Origin: Paenibacillus sp. J23TS9
GTDB taxonomy: Bacteria > Bacillota > Bacilli > Paenibacillales > Paenibacillaceae
DNA length: 64,000 nt
Reading direction: 5' to 3'
Assembly (NCBI RefSeq): GCF_018403225.1
Contig: NZ_BOSG01000006.1
Location: 124,001 to 188,000, forward strand
The position numbers were made by a program, and so were the translations under genes. The first letter of the stretch is position 1. Each line of letters opens with the position of its first letter. The notes under the pieces were generated by a model. The model ran no database searches. It was not told where the DNA came from and worked only from the letters and a program-made list of their open reading frames with translations. Positions 1 through 9,091 of this stretch are shown piece by piece.

Positions 1-469
1 TTATGGTGAGCGTATCACCTAGCTTGTAGCCGCCGCTTGTTTTAAAACTATAAGATACATAAATATCATCTTGATGCATTGGGTCCAGCTTCTGAATCAG
101 CTTCAGAGGTGAAAAATCCCGTTTAGCATCCGCATTGAATATCGCAGCACCACTATCCATCTGGCTGTCGCCATAACGGAACCTGGCCGCATCCAGCAAA
201 ATCATCGATTCCATTTCGATTTGTTTCACACCAGAGTTATTCTTAAAGAAGTCGCCATAGACTTCCTTATAGTTTGCATTTTTCATCATGAGGCTTAGAT
301 GCGGATCATGCAATTCTTCGACCTTGTCATCATAGAAGGTACTCATTTTGGAAATAACCGTTATACCAACATTGAGAAGCAGGGCAGCAGCAAAAATCAA
401 AATTAACAATGAAAATGCCGCACCTTTACCTTTTTTAATATTGGCCAGGGCAAGATTAACGATGTTCAT
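1..469 (-). CDS. ABC transporter permease, FtsX-like (partial, runs off left edge)
   Basis: The start ATG (467-469) lies one base beyond the stop of the upstream ATPase gene, so the two are translationally linked. The visible 156 residues begin with MNIVNLALANIKKGKGAAF, then one hydrophobic segment (about residues 18-40), then a hydrophilic extracytoplasmic stretch. This is the N-terminal layout of MacB/FtsX-type permeases, which pair with ATPases like the neighbour to export lipids or peptides or to sense antimicrobials. The rest of the gene is outside the window, so substrate and total TM count cannot be judged. Assignment rests mainly on context. Confidence 0.75.
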   Translation of the reverse strand, partial: MNIVNLALANIKKGKGAAFSLLILIFAAALLLNVGITVISKMSTFYDDKVEELHDPHLSLMMKNANYKEVYGDFFKNNSGVKQIEMESMILLDAARFRYGDSQMDSGAAIFNADAKRDFSPLKLIQKLDPMHQDDIYVSYSFKTSGGYKLGDTLTI

Positions 470-470
470 C

Positions 471-1232
471 CTACCACCCCATTTCGGCCAGAAAGGCTTT
501 TAACTTGTCATGCCTTTCATGATTATGCTCCATATTGAAAGCATCCAGCTTCAGGTCTCCACAAATCACACCATCACGCAGATAAAGCACCCTGTTTCCC
601 CGCAAAGCCGTTTTGATATCATGGGTAACCATGACAATCGACTGACCATTTTGATTCACAGCGGTCATAGCATCCAGCACGCTATCACTGGCAGCCGAGT
701 TTAATGCACCCGTCGGCTCGTCAGCAAAAATAATTTTCGGACTGTTGATTAATGCCCGTACGATACCTGCCCGCTGCGCTTCGCCGCCGGAAAGCTGAGA
801 GGGGAATTTCCCCCATGCCGCTTCATTTAATCCGACCTCGGCAAGCAATTCCTTGGCTTTGGTAACGATGGCACGTTTATTCCTGCTTACCAGCAAGCCG
901 CTCGCTAACACATTATCCAAAACACTCATATTGTCCAGCAAATAGACCTGTTGAAATACAAACCCGCAATGGTTTCTTCTAAAAATCGCAAGCTGATCGT
1001 TATTCAGCTCGGAAATATTCTTCTCCTCAAAGTAAATCTCGCCTAATGTGGGTTTATCCATCCCGCTAAGCGCATAGAGCAGGGTCGATTTACCCGAACC
1101 GGAGCTGCCCATAATAACCGTAAAATCGCCCTCCATCAGACTGATGTCCAAATTCTTGAGCACATGCTGCTGATTTCCCCCACTGGAAAAGGTTTTGCAT
1201 AATTTCTCCGTTCTTAATATCCTGTTTTGCAT
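471..1232 (-). CDS. ABC transporter ATP-binding protein, MacB/LolD type
   Basis: A 253-residue cytoplasmic nucleotide-binding subunit. Walker A is GSSGSGKS (residues 42-49), the signature is LSGGEAQR, and Walker B is IIFADEP followed by an alanine-rich D-loop; a late H-loop histidine sits in VMVTHD. Spacing and size match the MacB/LolD/BceA exporter family, which works with FtsX-like permeases such as the next gene. AGGAGG precedes the ATG. It lies 111 bp after the histidine kinase gene, and that gap carries a 20-bp inverted repeat, so it may have its own regulated promoter under the two-component system upstream. Confidence 0.9.
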   Translation of the reverse strand: MQNRILRTEKLCKTFSSGGNQQHVLKNLDISLMEGDFTVIMGSSGSGKSTLLYALSGMDKPTLGEIYFEEKNISELNNDQLAIFRRNHCGFVFQQVYLLDNMSVLDNVLASGLLVSRNKRAIVTKAKELLAEVGLNEAAWGKFPSQLSGGEAQRAGIVRALINSPKIIFADEPTGALNSAASDSVLDAMTAVNQNGQSIVMVTHDIKTALRGNRVLYLRDGVICGDLKLDAFNMEHNHERHDKLKAFLAEMGW

Positions 1233-1260
1233 GAAATTAACACCCTCCTAAACAAATAAG

Positions 1261-1280
1261 ACTGTAATATGGATTACAGT
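1261..1280. promoter_or_regulatory. 20-bp inverted repeat upstream of the ABC exporter
   Basis: ACTGTAAT-ATGG-ATTACAGT is a perfect 8-bp-arm inverted repeat about 30 bp before the exporter ATPase start. It could be a regulator operator or an RNA hairpin in the leader. The core TGTAA-N6-TTACA resembles a GlnR/TnrA half-site pair, but the spacing is one base short of that consensus. Confidence 0.5.
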
Positions 1281-1343
1281 CCTATCATACAAAAGCAATT
1301 CTTATTTAATCTTTGTTCAATCCTTAACTGTTTCTTAATTCGG

Positions 1344-2603
1344 TTAAGCCAGCTTGATCCGGAGAATCACGGTAAAACCATCATCACGGTTATGACATTC
1401 CATATCCCCCAGCATTTTCTGCATAAAATATTTAGAAATGAATAGTCCAAGCCCCGTTCCGCTTTGCCCCACGACGTTTTGGCCCCTATAAAATTTATTG
1501 AATAAAAGCGGTAATTCATCCTCATCGACGCCTTGTCCATAATCCATGATATGAAGCTCCAGGTACGCATCATTGATTTGAGAGGTTATCTTAACCGAGG
1601 TACCCGCATATTTGTAGGAATTACTCAGAATATTATCGAATACCTGCTGCAAACGCGTCACATCCGTTACAATCATGCAAGCCGGAATCGGATCGCAGCT
1701 AATTTGATCATCATAATTCACGTTCGCAATGATACCGCTGAGAACCTCACTTAATTCCTCGGAAACCGTTACCTTAAGCTCTTGCAGCTCTTCCAGCGTC
1801 GCATGGAACATATCCGTCACTAATAGATTAATTTGCTCCGCTTTGGAATAGATCATGTTCAACTGCTTGATCACTTTATCATCACTGGCCCGGATCAACA
1901 TCAGTTCACTCACGGCTTTAATGGAGGCCACCGGCGTTTTGATATCATGGCTTAAGCCAGCCACAAGCTCCTTCTTACTGCGGTTTGCGGCATATTCACT
2001 CTGCCTGGCTGCCGCCAGCTCTTCACGCATGATATCGAAGCTTTCGGTAAAAGCACCAAACGGGTTGTTTTTATCCATTTTCAGCGGAATATCCAGATTG
2101 CCTCTCGCTACATTGACCGCAAAGTTCTGCAGCTTTTTGAACGGCTTAAATACCCTATGATTTAAAAATAGGATATAAAAAATGCATAGTGCCGTTATGG
2201 CAACGAAAGTGGTCATCATCACACTCACAAGCCGACTCCTGCTCTGCTCGATGATGGCTTGATAATCATTATGAATGATCATTTTCCCTGCGAGCCTATC
2301 ATCGATCATGATGTCTGTAACGGTATCCCGGTTTTTCATGGCATCATTCAGTGTCGTTGAAAGCCCCTCCGCCGTTTGATAGAGTATAGTTCCGTTATTA
2401 TCAAGAACAACGAATTGCAGCTGTGTAGCATGATAATCTTCCGGCTTCATATTTCCCCAGCGGCTTTCCGTTATCTTTACCACTTCATTCACCGCGACAA
2501 CATCCACATCGGTATTTACCTTCGTGTTAATCACTAGAAGAGACAGAATCATGCCTGTCATAAAAACGATAAGGATCGTCAGGAACATCCACTTCATTCT
2601 CAT
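1344..2603 (-). CDS. Sensor histidine kinase
   Basis: A 419-residue membrane kinase. TM1 is about residues 4-26, a roughly 100-residue extracytoplasmic sensor follows (27-125), TM2 is about 126-147, and a HAMP linker leads to HisKA with the phospho-acceptor His219 in GLSHDIKTP. The ATPase core shows the N-box (FDNILSNSYKYA), a G1 box (DYGQGVD) and a G2 box (GTGLGLFIS). The long sensor loop distinguishes it from short-loop BceS-type kinases even though it sits next to an exporter. Its start overlaps the response regulator stop by 4 bp (ATGA). The signal is unknown. Confidence 0.93.
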   Translation of the reverse strand: MRMKWMFLTILIVFMTGMILSLLVINTKVNTDVDVVAVNEVVKITESRWGNMKPEDYHATQLQFVVLDNNGTILYQTAEGLSTTLNDAMKNRDTVTDIMIDDRLAGKMIIHNDYQAIIEQSRSRLVSVMMTTFVAITALCIFYILFLNHRVFKPFKKLQNFAVNVARGNLDIPLKMDKNNPFGAFTESFDIMREELAAARQSEYAANRSKKELVAGLSHDIKTPVASIKAVSELMLIRASDDKVIKQLNMIYSKAEQINLLVTDMFHATLEELQELKVTVSEELSEVLSGIIANVNYDDQISCDPIPACMIVTDVTRLQQVFDNILSNSYKYAGTSVKITSQINDAYLELHIMDYGQGVDEDELPLLFNKFYRGQNVVGQSGTGLGLFISKYFMQKMLGDMECHNRDDGFTVILRIKLA

Positions 2604-3283
2604 GCCTTGCTATCCTCTAAGACGTAGCCTGTTCCCCATACGGTTTTGATATATTGCGGCTGATTGGGGTTCACTTCGATTTTTTCGCGCAAGTGACGAA
2701 TATGTACATTCAGCGTGCCGTCGCCGGCAAAGGAATCGCCCCATACATTGTGAAACAGCTCTTCTTTGGTGACCACCCTATTTTTATTGTTCACCAAATA
2801 GCAGAGCAGTTTATATTCAAGCGTCTTGAGTTTAATCTCTATACCATTCACACGGACACGGCATAAACTGCTGTCGATCTTAACTTGGCCAAACTCCAGC
2901 ATTTCTGCGGGACCGTTGTTCCCGTATCGTTTGAGCACTGCTTTCACTTTTGCCAGCAAGATACTGAGCGTATACGGCTTTTGTATGTAATCGTCTCCAC
3001 CTATGTTGAGGGCAATGAGAACATCGTCATCACTGGACCGAGCGCTAATAAACAGAATAGGTACCTGCGTTATTTGCCGCAGTTTTTTGCATAAGTCAAA
3101 ACCCGATGTATTACCCAGATTGATGTCGAGGAGGATCAGTGAAACTTCATGTTTTTTTAAAAATCGCATACACGCGTCTGCGTTAGTCACATAAGCGGAT
3201 TGGACCTCAAACATATTAAAATACTCACATGTGGTTTCTGCCAGGACGGTTTCATCGTCCACAATTAAACAATCAACATTCAT
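2600..3283 (-). CDS. OmpR/PhoB-family response regulator
   Basis: A 227-residue regulator with a receiver domain (acidic pocket Asp9-Asp10, phospho-acceptor Asp53 in LLDINLG, lysine in YIQKPYT) and a C-terminal winged helix ending in the typical VWGTGYV. The reading frame is open further upstream to 3424. The ATG at 3281-3283 is chosen because GGAG precedes it at proper spacing and it starts directly at the receiver domain (MNVDCLIVDD). It is the first gene of the leftward operon with the kinase and probably controls the downstream ABC exporter. Confidence 0.93.
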   Translation of the reverse strand: MNVDCLIVDDETVLAETTCEYFNMFEVQSAYVTNADACMRFLKKHEVSLILLDINLGNTSGFDLCKKLRQITQVPILFISARSSDDDVLIALNIGGDDYIQKPYTLSILLAKVKAVLKRYGNNGPAEMLEFGQVKIDSSLCRVRVNGIEIKLKTLEYKLLCYLVNNKNRVVTKEELFHNVWGDSFAGDGTLNVHIRHLREKIEVNPNQPQYIKTVWGTGYVLEDSKA

Positions 3284-3459
3284 ATTGGTTCTCCATTGGA
3301 ATTCAGAATAGGCAAGGCTTGGATACTTTTGTAATATACCATGAGCATTGGTGGATTGTAACGCAGGACTTCCATCCCCTCGCCTGGCAAGCTCTTCATG
3401 AACTAGGCTATAATAAGGGGACATGCCTCATCATATTTGAACTCAAAGGACGGTAAGCC

Positions 3460-4203
3460 ATGCCTGACAATGCAAATCCCATCGAACAAATGAAAGCCAT
3501 TCAAAAACAGCTCATACGTTTTATGATGAAATATAAATTCGCTTTGCAGGAAGTCGAGACTAAAATCGAAATCCTGCAGGAGGAATTCCAGCTGCTCCAT
3601 GACTACAATCCGATCGAGCATACGAAGTCGAGGTTGAAGTCACCGGAGAGCATCATGAAAAAGCTGCTGCGTAAAGGCGGAGCTGGCTCGCTTGCCGATA
3701 TTAAAGACAACATCAAGGATATCGCGGGCATCCGGATTACCTGCTCCTTCATATCCGACATTTACCGAATCAGCGAGATGCTGCAACGGCAAGCCGATTT
3801 GAACATTCTGTCGGTCAAAGACTACATTCAAAATCCGAAGCCCAACGGTTATAAAAGCCTGCATATCCTGGCTGAGGTTCCCGTGTTCATGTCCGATCGC
3901 GAAGAAGCGATATGCGTTGAGATCCAGATCCGTACCATTGCCATGGATTTCTGGGCCAGCCTGGAGCATAAAATCTTCTATAAATGCAACGAAACCGTGC
4001 CGGAACGCCTCCTTCAGGATCTGAAAAAGGCAGCTGACACGGCGTACGAGCTCGATACGAAAATGGAGCAGCTCCAGCAGGAGATGGAAGAGATCAAGCT
4101 GGCGCATCAATTCGATGCCAGTGAGGACTATCAGCTGCTAATCGATAATCAGCAGTTCAAAATCCCGGAAAATCTGCTGAGGCTGATTTCGGGAGAGAGG
4201 TAA
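3460..4203 (+). CDS. Small alarmone synthetase (RelA/SpoT-like GTP pyrophosphokinase)
   Basis: A 247-residue stand-alone (p)ppGpp synthetase domain, with no HD hydrolase, TGS or ACT domain. Key family elements are RLKSPESI (58-65), IAGIRITC (88-95), GYKSLH (130-135) and EIQIRT (154-159), followed by the DFWASLEHK helix. Such proteins transfer pyrophosphate from ATP to GDP or GTP under cell-wall or other stress, as YjbM and YwaC do in Bacillus. The C-terminal coiled-coil-like tail (EQLQQEMEEIK) is normal for tetrameric members. AAAGGA precedes the ATG. It diverges from the two-component operon and ends at a strong terminator. Confidence 0.88.
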   Translation: MPDNANPIEQMKAIQKQLIRFMMKYKFALQEVETKIEILQEEFQLLHDYNPIEHTKSRLKSPESIMKKLLRKGGAGSLADIKDNIKDIAGIRITCSFISDIYRISEMLQRQADLNILSVKDYIQNPKPNGYKSLHILAEVPVFMSDREEAICVEIQIRTIAMDFWASLEHKIFYKCNETVPERLLQDLKKAADTAYELDTKMEQLQQEMEEIKLAHQFDASEDYQLLIDNQQFKIPENLLRLISGER

Positions 4204-4287
4204 CGGCATAGCAGCCGTGCTGGAGTTCCCTATTCGAGAGATGCGTTTGCATGAAGCTGCTAAGCTGTGGTTTACGAAAAAGGATAA

Positions 4288-4328
4288 AGCCGAGAACTGT
4301 TTACAACAGAATTCTCGGCTTTTTTTTA
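4288..4328 (+). terminator. Rho-independent terminator after the alarmone synthetase
   Basis: AGCCGAGAA pairs with TTCTCGGCT, an inner CTGTT/AACAG pairing continues the stem, and eight T follow. Confidence 0.9.
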
Positions 4329-4436
4329 TCTTTCGACTTATTCTCCGGTATAAATACATGGTAAAATATGATTTTAAAAGGAAATATATTCTATGCGTGT
4401 TCCTGACAGCTATCATTCGAAATGACGGAGGAAATC

Positions 4437-5693
4437 ATGAAGAAAACGGTACTCGCTTTATTTTGTACGATCCTATTTTTTTTAACAACTGAAAGTGCAT
4501 TGCATGCGCAAGCGCTGCAAAGCACTCTGCCTGAACCCGTGTGGGTGGCCTCTACCCCTAACCTGCTTCCTGCTGATGTATATGTCCGGAAGGCCAATAA
4601 TCACCTTTACATTATGGATGCATACGGGAAAGTCTCCATCCTGAATGACGGCACGGGCAAACAAATCGCTGAGGTTGATCCGACATCCCCCACATCCAAA
4701 ATGGCCTATTCGGGATTTTTCGGAGGCAATCAGGTTGGTAAAAACGGCAACTTATATCTGACCACATCCGAGAACGATACCAAAAACAACCGGCTCACTC
4801 GTCGTCTTCAGGCATACAATTCTTCAGGAAAGGCGTTATGGGTTCGTGAATTTTCCCGGCCGATTCCTAAAACATTTGCTGAGAAGGTCAGCGATATCAG
4901 CGGGATTTTTATAAATAACGACGGAACTTTGTTATTTTACATGAGTCTTGAAAGATATAAGTTCATCGTTTTTCAGATCGATCAACAAGGGAAACAACTA
5001 CAAAAAAAAGAGATCAATGAATTTGTGAACAGCTATCATAATAACATGATGACTACTCTTCTAAACTGGTCCGGCAAAGCAGCAGACTATTCGGACTATA
5101 AAGCAACGCTTACGGTATACGACTCGAAGCTGAATCGATTATTCAATCAAAAAATCGATGGCCTGAAATTCAGAGGTATTTTGCCCGACAAAACACTGTT
5201 GTTCTATAAATTCAATAAAACGACGACAGACGTCATCGCCAAAAACAGCAAAGGGGCCATACTATGGAAGAAATCCGTCCCCGGAAAGATCACTCTGGAC
5301 AATTTCGGGCAGGATAATGAGGCATTCAACAGCGAATATTTAGTAGCCTCATCCAACCAGACGCTCTATGTATTCAATTCGAAGGGTCTCTCTGCCCAAT
5401 CGAAGGTAGCCTTGAACAATCAAACGGCCAATCTTTCCTTTACCATGAGCGGTGACGGGAATATCTTGATCGTGGACGAGAAGAGCTCCTTTCCGAAGGA
5501 TACGCCGGAACAGATCATTATTTTAAAAGGCAGCGACTTAAGCAGAATAGGCAAAATTGCTATGCCTGCCGGAGCATTCCTGGAGACCGCGTACCTGTAC
5601 AAGGGCCAAGGCTGGTTGTACAGATGGTTCGATGACATGAACAATCCGGATTTACAAAACATCGCCATACAAAAATACGACCTGAATCTTTGA
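4437..5693 (+). CDS. Secreted protein with propeller-like repeats, function unknown
   Basis: 418 residues. The ATG at 4437 is preferred over the in-frame ATG at 4422 because GGAGG sits 5 bp before it and the protein then begins with a clean signal peptide (MKKTVLALFCTILFFL, cleavage near HAQA). The mature part has recurring short motifs of the kind NHLYIMDAYGKVSILN, LYVFNSKG and ILIVDEKS, consistent with beta-propeller blades of the PQQ/quinoprotein-like type. No catalytic motif is visible. It may be a secreted binding or scaffold protein. It stands alone between two hairpins. Confidence 0.6.
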   Translation: MKKTVLALFCTILFFLTTESALHAQALQSTLPEPVWVASTPNLLPADVYVRKANNHLYIMDAYGKVSILNDGTGKQIAEVDPTSPTSKMAYSGFFGGNQVGKNGNLYLTTSENDTKNNRLTRRLQAYNSSGKALWVREFSRPIPKTFAEKVSDISGIFINNDGTLLFYMSLERYKFIVFQIDQQGKQLQKKEINEFVNSYHNNMMTTLLNWSGKAADYSDYKATLTVYDSKLNRLFNQKIDGLKFRGILPDKTLLFYKFNKTTTDVIAKNSKGAILWKKSVPGKITLDNFGQDNEAFNSEYLVASSNQTLYVFNSKGLSAQSKVALNNQTANLSFTMSGDGNILIVDEKSSFPKDTPEQIIILKGSDLSRIGKIAMPAGAFLETAYLYKGQGWLYRWFDDMNNPDLQNIAIQKYDLNL

Positions 5694-5700
5694 TTCAGTT

Positions 5701-5728
5701 CAAAGGCCGCTCACTGGAGCGGCCTTTG
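5701..5728. terminator. Bidirectional hairpin between convergent genes
   Basis: CAAAGGCCGCTC-ACTG-GAGCGGCCTTTG is a perfect 12-bp stem. The T-run on the plus side begins only 14 bases later (5743-5750), so termination strength is uncertain. Confidence 0.65.
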
Positions 5729-5835
5729 ACATGCCGTCTATCTTTTTTTTGATGAAGAGGCATCGGCGTATGCCCATTTCCAGTGTAATAATCGTTTACC
5801 CTGTGAACCGAGTAAATTATGTTCGCAGGAAATTG

Positions 5836-7842
5836 TTATCCCAGCACTAACTCAAAACGAGCGAAAATATCTTCTTCATACCACATCGTGAAATTAGTTC
5901 CCCATGTTGTGTTCAATAGTGTAAACGTAAATTTATGGTTGTCTTGATGGTATTTGTTGTTATAACTTAGATTGTTATTTGTTCCGATTCCCAAAAGAGG
6001 GGCATCAATAGGTTTAATATTGATTTTTTTATCGCTACCATCGTAAATTAACTCTTCAATCATGTGTTGCAGCTTATTTCCGTGACCTACCACTTCAAAA
6101 GGTGAAATAACGGTCTCAATTTTACGAATCTTCGTTAAGTACGGCGAATTCAAACGTGGTGTCATGTCAAAAGAATAAATTTCCGGATAACGAATGGCAT
6201 CTTTATCCTTTAATAAAAGTGCAATTTCAACTTTATCTCCAAATTGATACTTAACCTTTACAACTCTTGGAGCACCATACTCCTCCACAGCTCTTTGGCT
6301 ATACTTTAAAGTTGCAATCATCGAATCCTTTTCCTTAACTAATTTCACAACATGTGGTGTGAAATTTTCATTCAATTGAATACGCTTTTGAATTTCCATT
6401 CCTGGCTTTAAGAAGTCAATGGCCCACCAATTATGTTGTAATTCACGTAAATAGTTGTAACGTAGGTTATCATAATCATTTTGCCCAGCTATTGTATAGC
6501 TCAAAACCCCGAGTTTGTTGTCCTGATCAAAGTAAAGTGTTCCATCCTTTTCTAAGTGGTTAATTGAACCATCGCTAGCAAACATAACTTGATACCCGTT
6601 TACCGGAATCAATTCTTCCAAACCACATTCAATACCTTGGTTTTCAAAGATATGATATGGAACTTCGATAAGTTTTTTAATGTTATTTTGATCTTTAGGC
6701 TCCAAACAAGCTATTGCACGATCAACGTTCTTGCGTTGTTCTTTCCATGAAGACTCATAAAATTTGTACGAACGATCCGTCCACTCATTATAAGTGAATT
6801 TCATTTCGCCAACCGTTGCATCTTTAACAATTCCATAAGCGTAGGTTAAATCAAGATCGGTAATTTGGTCTAAACTACGTGCTCGCTGGAAGTCTTTCTT
6901 TTCATAATTCATATAGTCACTGAAATAGCGTTTGATATCCATTCCCCAAGTATGCTCTGGAACTAACATCGCATAGAAATTAGCATCATCATTTTCTATT
7001 TTGTTATCAAACATGTAATTCGTTAAAATCCGGTAATCACGAATGATTTTCGGATCAGACATCATTCCGTGAATCCATGTGTCCCCAATCTCCTCTGTAA
7101 TCACTGGCAGTTGGTCACGTACTTCCCAAATTTCATTTGCAAACTGATCCATTGAAGTCATTTCAAGCTCATAGTCTGGATACTCATTCGCCATTTTTGA
7201 CAAATAAGCGTTAATTTTCTCTTTTGTTCCTGGACCACTATTATCATGAGTATGCATAAACGCCAGCTTGTTATCCATGCAATCAACTCCGATTACGCCA
7301 CCATAGTCGTCTGAATAAGAGACGATGATCTCACTTTCGCCATTCTTCCATAGAAATGTATCTGGAACTTCTGGAATGGAGCTCGAGCCATTTACACCAA
7401 TATGTAGGAATTTAATTCCTTGACGATATAACTCATCAACAATCCCGATCGTATGTCCTGGGACGTCAGTCATTTTTGCGCTTGTTGTTGTGTATCCATA
7501 ACGAGCATCTAACTTTTTTGAGATTGAAGTCATGTAATGTAAAGTTTGAGGTGTCATAGTTTCAGATTCAAACGTACATGGGATTGCGTGCCAGCGAATG
7601 TAACCTTTCTTTATGGCATCGTCTAGCTTTTTACAAGCTTCTTCATCCATGTTTTTGAAGTAATATTCAATAATAAAGCTACCTGTTGTCCAAACAAAGT
7701 CTTTGCCCTCTTTCCTTAAATCTTCAGCTAAAGTGATTGCGTTTTGAATGTAATCATGGCAATACTTATGCAAGACATTTTCTGCCAAATCAGTAAATCC
7801 AATGTCAAAATGAGTTTTGTTTACCACATAGATTTTTTTCAT
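5836..7842 (-). CDS. DUF5054 family protein, GH38-like fold
   Basis: 668 residues from the ATG at 7840-7842; the frame is open to 7935. The chosen start gives the family-typical N-terminus KKIYVVNKTHFDIGFTD. An AAAGG 13 bp upstream is only a moderate RBS, so the 7935 start cannot be excluded. The N-terminal half (THFDIGFTD, KMTDVPGHTIGIVDELYRQGIKFLHIG) resembles the seven-stranded alpha-mannosidase/polysaccharide-deacetylase superfamily, and the C-terminal half looks like a beta-sandwich. Substrate is unknown. The gene is clearly AT-richer than its neighbours, stands alone without transporter or regulator, and may be a recent acquisition. Confidence 0.65.
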   Translation of the reverse strand: MKKIYVVNKTHFDIGFTDLAENVLHKYCHDYIQNAITLAEDLRKEGKDFVWTTGSFIIEYYFKNMDEEACKKLDDAIKKGYIRWHAIPCTFESETMTPQTLHYMTSISKKLDARYGYTTTSAKMTDVPGHTIGIVDELYRQGIKFLHIGVNGSSSIPEVPDTFLWKNGESEIIVSYSDDYGGVIGVDCMDNKLAFMHTHDNSGPGTKEKINAYLSKMANEYPDYELEMTSMDQFANEIWEVRDQLPVITEEIGDTWIHGMMSDPKIIRDYRILTNYMFDNKIENDDANFYAMLVPEHTWGMDIKRYFSDYMNYEKKDFQRARSLDQITDLDLTYAYGIVKDATVGEMKFTYNEWTDRSYKFYESSWKEQRKNVDRAIACLEPKDQNNIKKLIEVPYHIFENQGIECGLEELIPVNGYQVMFASDGSINHLEKDGTLYFDQDNKLGVLSYTIAGQNDYDNLRYNYLRELQHNWWAIDFLKPGMEIQKRIQLNENFTPHVVKLVKEKDSMIATLKYSQRAVEEYGAPRVVKVKYQFGDKVEIALLLKDKDAIRYPEIYSFDMTPRLNSPYLTKIRKIETVISPFEVVGHGNKLQHMIEELIYDGSDKKINIKPIDAPLLGIGTNNNLSYNNKYHQDNHKFTFTLLNTTWGTNFTMWYEEDIFARFELVLG

Positions 7843-8386
7843 TTCTATAATCACGCCTTTCTTAGTCATAATACGTCGTGAAATAATTGCTTCATCTCCG
7901 CATATTGTGGGGTATTCGAAGTAATAATAGCTCATTCCATACGTCTAGTATTTATTTTATACGGACATATCTTTATAAAATCCTGACATTTTAATGTGTC
8001 TACCACCTGTTTCATACGATAAAATCTGATAAAACCATATCAATCGCGAAAAAGTCATTAATACTCTAGTTGAATTGTTTAATTAAACTGGGTCTAATAC
8101 TTTTCAGTCTAAATCTTTATTTCCATCGGTTATTAGAGTACTTTCTCCAGCAATTCTGTCATCGTCTCACCCCCTGCCTTACTGCTAAAGATAATCCGCG
8201 ATTGTTGTCCGTGATGTTCTTAAAGGAACCCATATCACATTTGCAAACAAGAACTGTGACAGGTATCACGGTAGGACGCATGAAGATGCAGGCATAGTAG
8301 AGAGATAAGCAGGAACGCTGTATATTTTGCTATTCATATGAGCAGCTGGAACAGACTTTCATACTCGTGAAAAAAGGAGCATACCA
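7843..8386. other. Intergenic region between DUF5054 gene and pyrK
   Basis: 544 bp with no convincing gene. The left part is AT-rich and should hold the promoter of the leftward DUF5054 gene. On the minus strand at 8130-8185 a GGGGGTGAG precedes a nine-codon frame (MTELLEKVL, then stop), which may be the stump of a decayed gene. I found no PyrR-binding attenuator motif before pyrK. Confidence 0.4.
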
Positions 8387-9091
8387 GTGTATACGATTCT
8401 TTCCAACGAACGCATCTGCGCGGGCATTTACCTCATGACGGTGGAGGGACAATTCCAAGAGGCATGTATGGGACAATTTTATATGCTGAGGGCTTGGAAC
8501 GACGTCCCCGTATTATCTCGGCCAATCAGTATTTATAACGTGGAAAATAACAGCATTCAGTTCCTGTATAAAATGGCAGGCGAAGGCACCCGCTTGCTGG
8601 CAAAGCTGCATGAAGGAGACAGCATACAATTGGAAGGACCTTTAGGACATGGATTCCCGGATGTAAAGGGACGCGTTGCCCTGATCGGAGGCGGTATCGG
8701 TATGGCTCCCCTGCTGTACACTGCCAAGCAGCTGGATAAGCCCGATATATATCTTGGTTTCCAGGATCAATCCTATTTGACGGAAGCGTTTGAGCCTTAT
8801 TCTAATAAGCTCGTTGTACAGATCGGCGGAAGCGTGCTGGATGATCTGGATCTAAGCTCATACGAATATGCACTGGTTTGCGGTCCGCTTGGCATGATGA
8901 AGGAAGCTGCGCGGATCGCAGAGGGCCTGAATACGAAGATGTATGTTTCTTTGGAAAAACGGATGGCTTGCGGCATCGGGGCCTGTTACGTATGCTCGGT
9001 GTTGAACAAGAATGGTCATTGTAAAGTATGTACGGATGGCCCTGTATTTCTGGCGGAGGAGGTCGATTGGCATGGGCAGCTTAGCTTGTAA
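8387..9091 (+). CDS. pyrK: Dihydroorotate dehydrogenase B, electron-transfer subunit PyrK
   Basis: 234 residues. It carries FAD and a [2Fe-2S] cluster and passes electrons from PyrD to NAD+. Evidence: an RPISIY-type flavin-binding motif, a glycine-rich nucleotide loop (GGGIGMAPL) and a C-terminal iron-sulfur cysteine cluster (CGIGACYVC plus two later cysteines in HCKVC). The start is GTG with AAAAGGAG at 8 bp. It overlaps pyrD by 20 bp, so the subunits are co-translated. It lies apart from other pyrimidine genes, at least within this window. Confidence 0.93.
   Translation: MYTILSNERICAGIYLMTVEGQFQEACMGQFYMLRAWNDVPVLSRPISIYNVENNSIQFLYKMAGEGTRLLAKLHEGDSIQLEGPLGHGFPDVKGRVALIGGGIGMAPLLYTAKQLDKPDIYLGFQDQSYLTEAFEPYSNKLVVQIGGSVLDDLDLSSYEYALVCGPLGMMKEAARIAEGLNTKMYVSLEKRMACGIGACYVCSVLNKNGHCKVCTDGPVFLAEEVDWHGQLSL

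Noticed and set aside
1261..1280. BceR-type operator
   Set aside because: The half-sites are in the opposite order (TGTAA...TTACA) to the known BceR consensus, and the kinase has a long sensor loop unlike BceS.
8049..8386. PyrR attenuator before pyrK
   Set aside because: No conserved PyrR-binding loop or terminator/antiterminator pair is visible.
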